Part shown: positions 59,716 through 64,000 of the stretch, piece by piece
Layout of the letters: each line of letters begins with the position of its first letter
How positions within the stretch are numbered: the stretch's first letter is position 1
Source of the DNA: Bacteroidales bacterium
Lineage (GTDB): Bacteria; Bacteroidota; Bacteroidia; Bacteroidales; UBA932
Assembly: GCA_024699055.1 (NCBI GenBank)
Contig: JAILQG010000053.1
Span: forward strand, 1 to 64,000
Direction: 5' to 3'
Length of the DNA stretch: 64,000 bases
Position numbers and translations under genes: made by a program
Notes under the pieces: generated by a model
What the model was told of the DNA's origin: nothing
Seen by the model: the letters and a program-made list of their open reading frames with translations, nothing else
Databases searched by the model: none

Positions 59716-60768
59716 GAAAGATTTCATGAAGCGGTCGAGGTCGCCGTCCAGGACGCCCTGGGTGTCGGCGGTTTCTTCGCCGGTGCGCAGATCCTTGACC
59801 ATCTTGTACGGATGGAGCACGTACGAGCGGATCTGGCTGCCCCACTCGATTTTCTTCTTCTGGCCCTCGAGCTCCGCCTGCTTTTCCTGGCGTTTCTTGA
59901 GCTCGATGTCATAAAGGCGGCTCTTGAGGATGCGGAGAGCGTTCTGGCGGTTGTCCTGCTGACTGCGGGTTTCGGTATTCTCCACCATGATGCCGGTGGG
60001 GATGTGCCTCACGCGCACGCCGGTCTCCACCTTATTGACATTCTGCCCGCCGTGACCGCCGCTGCGGAAAGTGTCCCATTCGATGTCTCCGGGGTTGATT
60101 TCGATGTTGATGGTATCGTCCACCAGAGGATACACGAACACGGACGAGAACGTTGTCTGGCGTTTTCCCTGCGCGTTGAAGGGAGAGATGCGGACCAGCC
60201 GATGCACGCCGTTTTCGGCCTTGAGCCAGCCATAGGCGAAATCGCCTTCGAACGAAATGGTGCAGCTCTTGATACCGGCCTCATCGCCCTCGATGAGTTC
60301 GGTGACGGTGGTCTTGAATCCGCGGCGCTCGCCCCAGCGCAGATACATGCGCATGAGCATGGCGCTCCAGTCGTTGGCCTCGGTGCCGCCGGCGCCGGAG
60401 TTTATGGTAAGGACGGCCCCAAGGTTGTCGCCTTCGGCGCCGAGCATATTCTTGAATTCGAGGTCTTCCAGCCTGGCGACGGCTTCGGCATAGGCCTTGT
60501 CGATATCCTCCCCTTCTGGCTCCAACTCGAAGAGCACGTCCACGTCGGCCGCGGAGCTGCAGAGGGCGTCATATTCGGTAACCCAGGACTTGACTCCGTT
60601 CAGCTCCTTTAGGAAAGCCTCGGCCCCCTTCGGGTCGTTCCAGAAATCGGGCGCCTGGCTCTGTGCGGTCTTTTCCTCCACCTCCTTCCGGCGTTCATCT
60701 ATTCTCAGCACCTTCTCGAGCGTAGCGGCACGCTGCCTGAGCTCTTTAATCTGTTCCTGCGTTACCAT
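59701..60768 (-). CDS. prfB: Peptide chain release factor 2, uninterrupted frame
   Basis: RF2 terminates at UGA and UAA. The 355-residue protein has the stop-reading SPF tripeptide in VRISPFNAQGKR, the GGQ loop in RSGGHGGQNVNKVETGVRVR, and a helical N-terminus. Many prfB genes, including many Bacteroidetes, need a programmed +1 shift at a UGA near codon 26. Here the ORF runs unbroken from ATG 60768 and the equivalent site reads GTGCTGAGAATAGAT (V-L-R-I-D) with no CTTTGA. The promoter box is only 6 nt upstream. It overlaps the kinase gene at the 3' end. Confidence 0.97.
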   Translation of the reverse strand: MVTQEQIKELRQRAATLEKVLRIDERRKEVEEKTAQSQAPDFWNDPKGAEAFLKELNGVKSWVTEYDALCSSAADVDVLFELEPEGEDIDKAYAEAVARLEDLEFKNMLGAEGDNLGAVLTINSGAGGTEANDWSAMLMRMYLRWGERRGFKTTVTELIEGDEAGIKSCTISFEGDFAYGWLKAENGVHRLVRISPFNAQGKRQTTFSSVFVYPLVDDTINIEINPGDIEWDTFRSGGHGGQNVNKVETGVRVRHIPTGIMVENTETRSQQDNRQNALRILKSRLYDIELKKRQEKQAELEGQKKKIEWGSQIRSYVLHPYKMVKDLRTGEETADTQGVLDGDLDRFMKSFLMQN

Positions 60769-60774
60769 GAGTAC

Positions 60775-60783
60775 GCAAAAGTA
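60775..60783 (-). promoter_or_regulatory. -7 promoter element TACTTTTGC for prfB
   Basis: Perfect minus-strand box, 6 nt from the prfB ATG, so a near-leaderless mRNA is predicted. Confidence 0.6.
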
Positions 60784-60805
60784 GCTAATTTCTCAGAATT
60801 TTTGC

Positions 60806-60814
60806 TATATTGGC
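60806..60814 (+). promoter_or_regulatory. Possible -7 box TATATTGGC for the aquaporin
   Basis: One mismatch to TAnnTTTG, 23 nt upstream of the aquaporin ATG and divergent to the prfB box. Confidence 0.4.
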
Positions 60815-60837
60815 ACCACATTAAAATCTAAATCACC

Positions 60838-61509
60838 ATGAAAAAGTACTTTGCAGAATGCATCGGCACGTTCGTGCTCACGTTCCTCGGCTGCGGAACA
60901 GCAATGTTCCTCGGCTGCACCACTCCCGCAGGAGTTGTAGGTACCGCCATCGCATTCGGTCTGGCCGTAGTTGCCATGGCCTATACGATCGGTGAAATCT
61001 CCGGCTGCCATATCAACCCGGCCATCACCCTCGGCGTCGCACTCAGCGGACGCATGAGCTGGAAAGACGCTGTCGGCTACTGGTGCGGCCAGATTATCGG
61101 CGGTATCATCGCAGGCGCCCTGCTCCTCCTCGTAGTGAATGTTACCGGCGCAACCGACCTTACCGGCGGCCTGGGCACCAACGGCGTAGCCAATGCCGGC
61201 GGCCCGTGGGGCGCATGCCTCGTGGAAGTGATTGCAACCTTCATCTTCGTCCTCGTAGTGCTCGGCACCACCGACGCCAAGAAGGGAGCCGGCAAGCCCG
61301 CCGGCCTTGCAATCGGTCTCAGCCTCATTCTCATCCACCTCGTGTGCATCAACCTCACCGGCACATCCGTGAACCCCGCCCGCTCCATCGGTCCCGCCAT
61401 CTTCGCAGGTGGCCAGGCCCTGAAGGACCTCTGGGTGTTCATCGTTGCCCCGCTTGTTGGCGGCGCACTCGCAGCCCCCGTCTGGGCTTGCCTCAGCAAG
61501 GAGAAATAG
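60838..61509 (+). CDS. aqpZ: Aquaporin Z-type water channel
   Basis: This 223-residue membrane protein has six hydrophobic helices and two half-helices with the NPA motifs GCHINPAITLG near residue 61 and TSVNPARSIGP near 182. The His in LILIHLVCINLTG and the Arg after the second NPA fit the narrow selectivity filter of water-specific AqpZ rather than GlpF, whose Asp after the second NPA (NPARD) is Ser here. Its tetramer would conduct water across the inner membrane. The gene stands alone with its own weak promoter and a strong terminator. Confidence 0.95.
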   Translation: MKKYFAECIGTFVLTFLGCGTAMFLGCTTPAGVVGTAIAFGLAVVAMAYTIGEISGCHINPAITLGVALSGRMSWKDAVGYWCGQIIGGIIAGALLLLVVNVTGATDLTGGLGTNGVANAGGPWGACLVEVIATFIFVLVVLGTTDAKKGAGKPAGLAIGLSLILIHLVCINLTGTSVNPARSIGPAIFAGGQALKDLWVFIVAPLVGGALAAPVWACLSKEK

Positions 61510-61529
61510 CTCCGCTGCTGCGCAAATCT

Positions 61530-61564
61530 AAAGAGGACGGCCTCCACGGTCGTCCTCTTTTTTT
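61530..61564 (+). terminator. Strong terminator after aqpZ
   Basis: AAAGAGGACG pairs with CGTCCTCTTT (10 bp, extendable to 13 with a G-U) and runs into TTTT. An A-rich flank gives partial function on the other strand. Confidence 0.85.
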
Positions 61565-61770
61565 GCGAGTGCGGCGGAGTCGGTAGGCAGCAGTCGCCTC
61601 TGAGAGGCGTGTCCACCCCCGGACACGGGCAGGGGGATGGGGCCCGTCGGCAGCAAGTTATCGCGCAGCGATGACGAAGATGACGATGGGAGGGGCCGGA
61701 GCGAACGGAGAGAGCGGAGTCCTCGAAGAGGCGAGCTACTGCCTGCCGCGAAGCCGCGGCGGACAAGCAA
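61565..61770. other. GC-rich spacer made of consecutive small hairpins
   Basis: This 206-base stretch between the aqpZ terminator and the stop of the Omp85-like gene has no credible ORF. It holds a series of short palindromes: CGCCTC/GAGGCG near 61595, GTCC/GGAC near 61610, ATCGC/GCGAT near 61660, CCTC/GAGG near 61720 and CCGCG/CGCGG near 61750. Several have loops of the GAA or GCGAA kind. The purine-rich run GATGACGATGGGAGGGGCCG lies in between. The composition differs from both flanking genes. It could be an intergenic repeat element or a structured 3' RNA; the strand is undecided. Confidence 0.55.
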
Positions 61771-63177
61771 CTAGAAGAGGTAGCCGGTGTTGATGTAGAA
61801 GGCGCCGGTACCGTCCTGCCCCTTCAGGGGCCCGCCGAAGGCCGTAACGGGAGCGCCGTATTCGAAGGCGATGATGAAGTTCTCGTTCATGATGAACCTC
61901 AGGCCCGAACCGACCGTGATATGCGGACGGTCCTTCTCCAATCCCTGCGAAATGTACTTGTCGTAGCCCGGCACCGGGGACGGAGCAAGATCATCAAGCA
62001 CCTGCTTGTCGGTGGTCGGGGCAGTCGGAGTATCGACATGCAGCGACATATCCCTGTTCCTCGTGACCATCGAGCCGTCACTGAAGAACGTGAGTCCGAA
62101 GGCGATGTTCTGCTTCCAGAGCACGAATTTGACGAACCTCCAGCGGAACTCGGCCGTCCACGTGGCCATGTCGAGCCCGACCACCCTGTCGCGCATAATG
62201 CCGCGCACGGTGTCGAAACCACCCATGCCGTCCTTGTCGAAATCCCTCTCCATGCGGGTGAGATACGGAAGGATGTAGAACGGAGCCGAATCCCCGAAAG
62301 TCCCCTGATAGTTCAGGCGGTAGGCGAAGGTCAGGATATCATTGTCTATCAGTGGGAAATACTGCCTCCAGGTAGCTGAATAGCGGTAGAACGGGTTCTT
62401 GGTGCCCAGCCACTTCGGCGCTAGAATCATGTGCGCCTCGGCCCAGATTCCGCGCGTGGGCGCACCTTCCTTGTCGCGGGTGTCGTACACCATACCCATG
62501 CGAACGGCGGAAGAAAAGCCTCCCCCGCTCTCATCGGCCCCGATCAGCCCCCATTTCACATAATCGTCGTACAGGGTCGACTCTTCATTGAAGACACCGA
62601 GCCCCTCCTTGCCCTTGTTGATGCTCTCGCGGTTTATGCTCTGGATGCGGAAATAAGAGGGATGATATCCCAGCTCCCACTTAACATGATCGGTGATGTT
62701 GCCGGTGAAATCGAGCGCTCCCAGTATCTGGACACGGTCAAGCCTGTAATACGGCGAGAAATAGGAGGCCGTCGGGTTCTCGCCATTGCCGGCGTCGACT
62801 CTGACGGCGTCATAGAAGGATTGGTATCCTCCGAAACCGTAGAAGTCCATGGCCTTGTCGATGTTGGCCGTGGCACCGGCGAAGATACGCACCCCCGGGA
62901 TGAGGGTCTTGTTATCGTGATAGAGCGTAAACAGCTTGGAACCCTTGCTGAAGAACGACGCCTCAACATAGGTATTGGAGTTGTAATTGGGGTAATTGCT
63001 GCCGTCGCCGAAATCGTAAAAATTGCAGAGCGCGCCGAGCTGGAAGCCCTTGTCGGCATCGAAAGCGATTGCGGGAACAGGGCCGAGGCTGAGCCCTGTC
63101 TTGACTTCGTCCGCCGTCTGCGCATATGCTGAAACACCCGCAAGCGCGAGCGCCCCGATCAGGAGAGACTTCCTCAT
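61771..63177 (-). CDS. Omp85/BamA-like outer-membrane beta-barrel protein
   Basis: This 468-residue protein is read from MRKSLLIGALALAGVSAYAQ, a signal peptide; the track adds 30 codons that belong to the next gene. There are no POTRA domains. The body is a barrel of alternating strands with surface-antigen (PF01103-like) features such as SAVRMGMVYDTRDKEGAPTR, GIWAEAHMILAPKWLG and DTVRGIMRDRVVGLDMATWT. It ends in an aromatic residue (YINTGYLF), as outer-membrane proteins do. The VRG-type motif recalls the VRGF/Y of Omp85 lid loops. It may be a translocon-like or lipid-linked barrel. It overlaps the transporter gene upstream in ATGA. Confidence 0.83.
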   Translation of the reverse strand: MRKSLLIGALALAGVSAYAQTADEVKTGLSLGPVPAIAFDADKGFQLGALCNFYDFGDGSNYPNYNSNTYVEASFFSKGSKLFTLYHDNKTLIPGVRIFAGATANIDKAMDFYGFGGYQSFYDAVRVDAGNGENPTASYFSPYYRLDRVQILGALDFTGNITDHVKWELGYHPSYFRIQSINRESINKGKEGLGVFNEESTLYDDYVKWGLIGADESGGGFSSAVRMGMVYDTRDKEGAPTRGIWAEAHMILAPKWLGTKNPFYRYSATWRQYFPLIDNDILTFAYRLNYQGTFGDSAPFYILPYLTRMERDFDKDGMGGFDTVRGIMRDRVVGLDMATWTAEFRWRFVKFVLWKQNIAFGLTFFSDGSMVTRNRDMSLHVDTPTAPTTDKQVLDDLAPSPVPGYDKYISQGLEKDRPHITVGSGLRFIMNENFIIAFEYGAPVTAFGGPLKGQDGTGAFYINTGYLF

Positions 63178-64000
63178 GCCTGTGCCTTCTTTGCCGCCCT
63201 GCGGTCCTTCAGGTTGAAGCAGCCGGCTACAGTGAGACCGGCGATGATGTGCCAGATGCCCCACCATGCGGTGATGACCAGCATGCCGCCGGGGATGCCG
63301 TTGGGATACTCGGGCATGAAGTTCGCGAAGATCTGGTTGGCTCCGAGCATGAGCGCCAGGCCGAGACCACTGTTCTGGATACCGGTTTCGATGGTCATGG
63401 TGCGGCGGTCGCGCTCACCCACCTTGAAAGTACTGCCGACAGTGTACCCTATGCACAGGGCCAGCAGGTTATGTATGAATACGATCAGGAAAATGTACTT
63501 GACGCACTGCAGGAAGGCCTCGATGTTACCCATGAACGAAAGCACCACCATTGCCAGGAAGAAGATGATGCTGAACCACTGGAAGGGCTTCTTCATCTTT
63601 TCCGCAGCCTTGGGGAAGAAATGCGCGGTGAGAATACCGAGCGTGAGCGGAATGCCGAGCAGGATCACGATGGTCTTGAACACATCCCAGAAAGGAATGT
63701 GCAGGTTGGGCACCGCGCCCACGAGGGTGGAGAGGTCGGCCACCTTGATGTAGAGGTTGCCGTAGGCCCAGAAATTGAACGGCGTCATAATCATGGCAAG
63801 GGCCGTGGAGATGGCGGTGAGGCTCACCGAAAGCTCGATATTGGCCTTGCTGAGGCTTGATATGAAGTTGCTGATATTGCCGCCGGGGCAGGATGCGACC
63901 AGAATCATGCCCATTGCCATCGAGAACGAGATGGCAGGACCGAGCGCCCATGCGAGCAGGAAGGTGAAAAGCGGCAGAAGGACCAGCTGGCAGAGCATTC
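63174..64000 (-). CDS. BASS-family (bile acid:sodium symporter-like) transporter, 5' end beyond the window
   Basis: The visible 275 residues contain about eight hydrophobic helices (LVLLPLFTFLLAWALGPAIS, LSVSLTAISTALAMIMTPFN, FSIIFFLAMVVLSFMGNIEA). The sodium-site loop MILVASCPGGNISNFISSLS and the second crossover TIETGIQNSGLGLALMLGAN are hallmark BASS (PF01758) motifs. The family imports organic anions with sodium; the substrate cannot be told from sequence. The Met at 63998 is internal by family alignment, so roughly 50 residues are missing at the window edge. It shares ATGA with the downstream barrel gene. Confidence 0.92.
   Translation of the reverse strand, partial: MLCQLVLLPLFTFLLAWALGPAISFSMAMGMILVASCPGGNISNFISSLSKANIELSVSLTAISTALAMIMTPFNFWAYGNLYIKVADLSTLVGAVPNLHIPFWDVFKTIVILLGIPLTLGILTAHFFPKAAEKMKKPFQWFSIIFFLAMVVLSFMGNIEAFLQCVKYIFLIVFIHNLLALCIGYTVGSTFKVGERDRRTMTIETGIQNSGLGLALMLGANQIFANFMPEYPNGIPGGMLVITAWWGIWHIIAGLTVAGCFNLKDRRAAKKAQA

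Noticed and set aside
61528-61770. 80-codon minus-strand ORF in the hairpin-rich spacer
   Set aside because: Ser/Leu/Arg-rich low-complexity translation crossing a terminator, with no start context; treated as non-coding.

Overview
The window is a gene-dense chromosomal segment from a member of the Bacteroidota, most likely an uncultured gut-type Bacteroidales. Three things support this: recurrent TAnnTTTGc promoter boxes, which are the Bacteroidetes sigma-ABfr -7 element; family-restricted genes (DUF4290, outer-membrane beta-barrel proteins with a CarboxypepD_reg domain, FISUMP lipoprotein, Bacteroidetes-type AddAB, a COX24-like micro-ORF beside HU); and near absence of Shine-Dalgarno sequences except a perfect one at rpsU. 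GC content is high for the phylum (roughly 55-60% by eye). Genus-level placement is inference only. No phage, insertion sequence, CRISPR array or rRNA operon is visible. Apart from one ~200-base hairpin-rich spacer the segment looks like core genome.

Layout. 1-5670: 3' part of folC and a giant alpha-2-macroglobulin-like protein that lacks the thioester. 5671-12045: a small lipoprotein, truB, an SGNH hydrolase, then an outer-membrane barrel protein with a TPR partner on the minus strand. 12088-15018: rpsO-pnp with terminators. 15023-18219: FISUMP lipoprotein, YitT permease and a Tat-lipoprotein dipeptide epimerase. 18269-21528: a compact four-gene minus-strand operon (HprK-like kinase, S26B-type signal peptidase, PqqD-like protein, ABC exporter) that looks like a peptide modification and export cassette without a visible precursor; it is the best candidate here for an undescribed system. 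21602-30759: DUF4290-ftsK-lolA-addB-addA run with overlapping ends. 30797-33916: alr, a degenerate manA-like gene, a DJ-1 protein and an S4 RNA-binding protein. 33938-36005: RNase G/E, a COX24-like 29-residue protein and HU. 36078-43368: lon, ung, coaD, a thioredoxin-like protein and an M16 peptidase. 43475-48787: glnA, a ribbon-helix-helix-like regulator, lnt, rluD and a PASTA protein. 48822-54197: a second barrel protein, ruvC, serS, rpmA and rplU. 54350-57092: P-loop ATPase with sirtuin, a small lipoprotein, rpsU and tRNA-Leu(UAG). 57105-64000: fumarase, a small-molecule kinase, prfB, an aquaporin, an Omp85-like barrel and a partial BASS transporter.

Many genes form ATGA or TAATG-coupled operons. 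Several convergent pairs overlap at their 3' ends, leaving no room for a separate terminator. At least six promoter boxes lie so close to the start codon that the mRNAs should be leaderless or nearly so. The ORF track accepts TTG/GTG as starts, so several starts were moved to a downstream ATG where the family, the signal peptide or the promoter required it. All domain calls are from reading the sequence; no database search was run.
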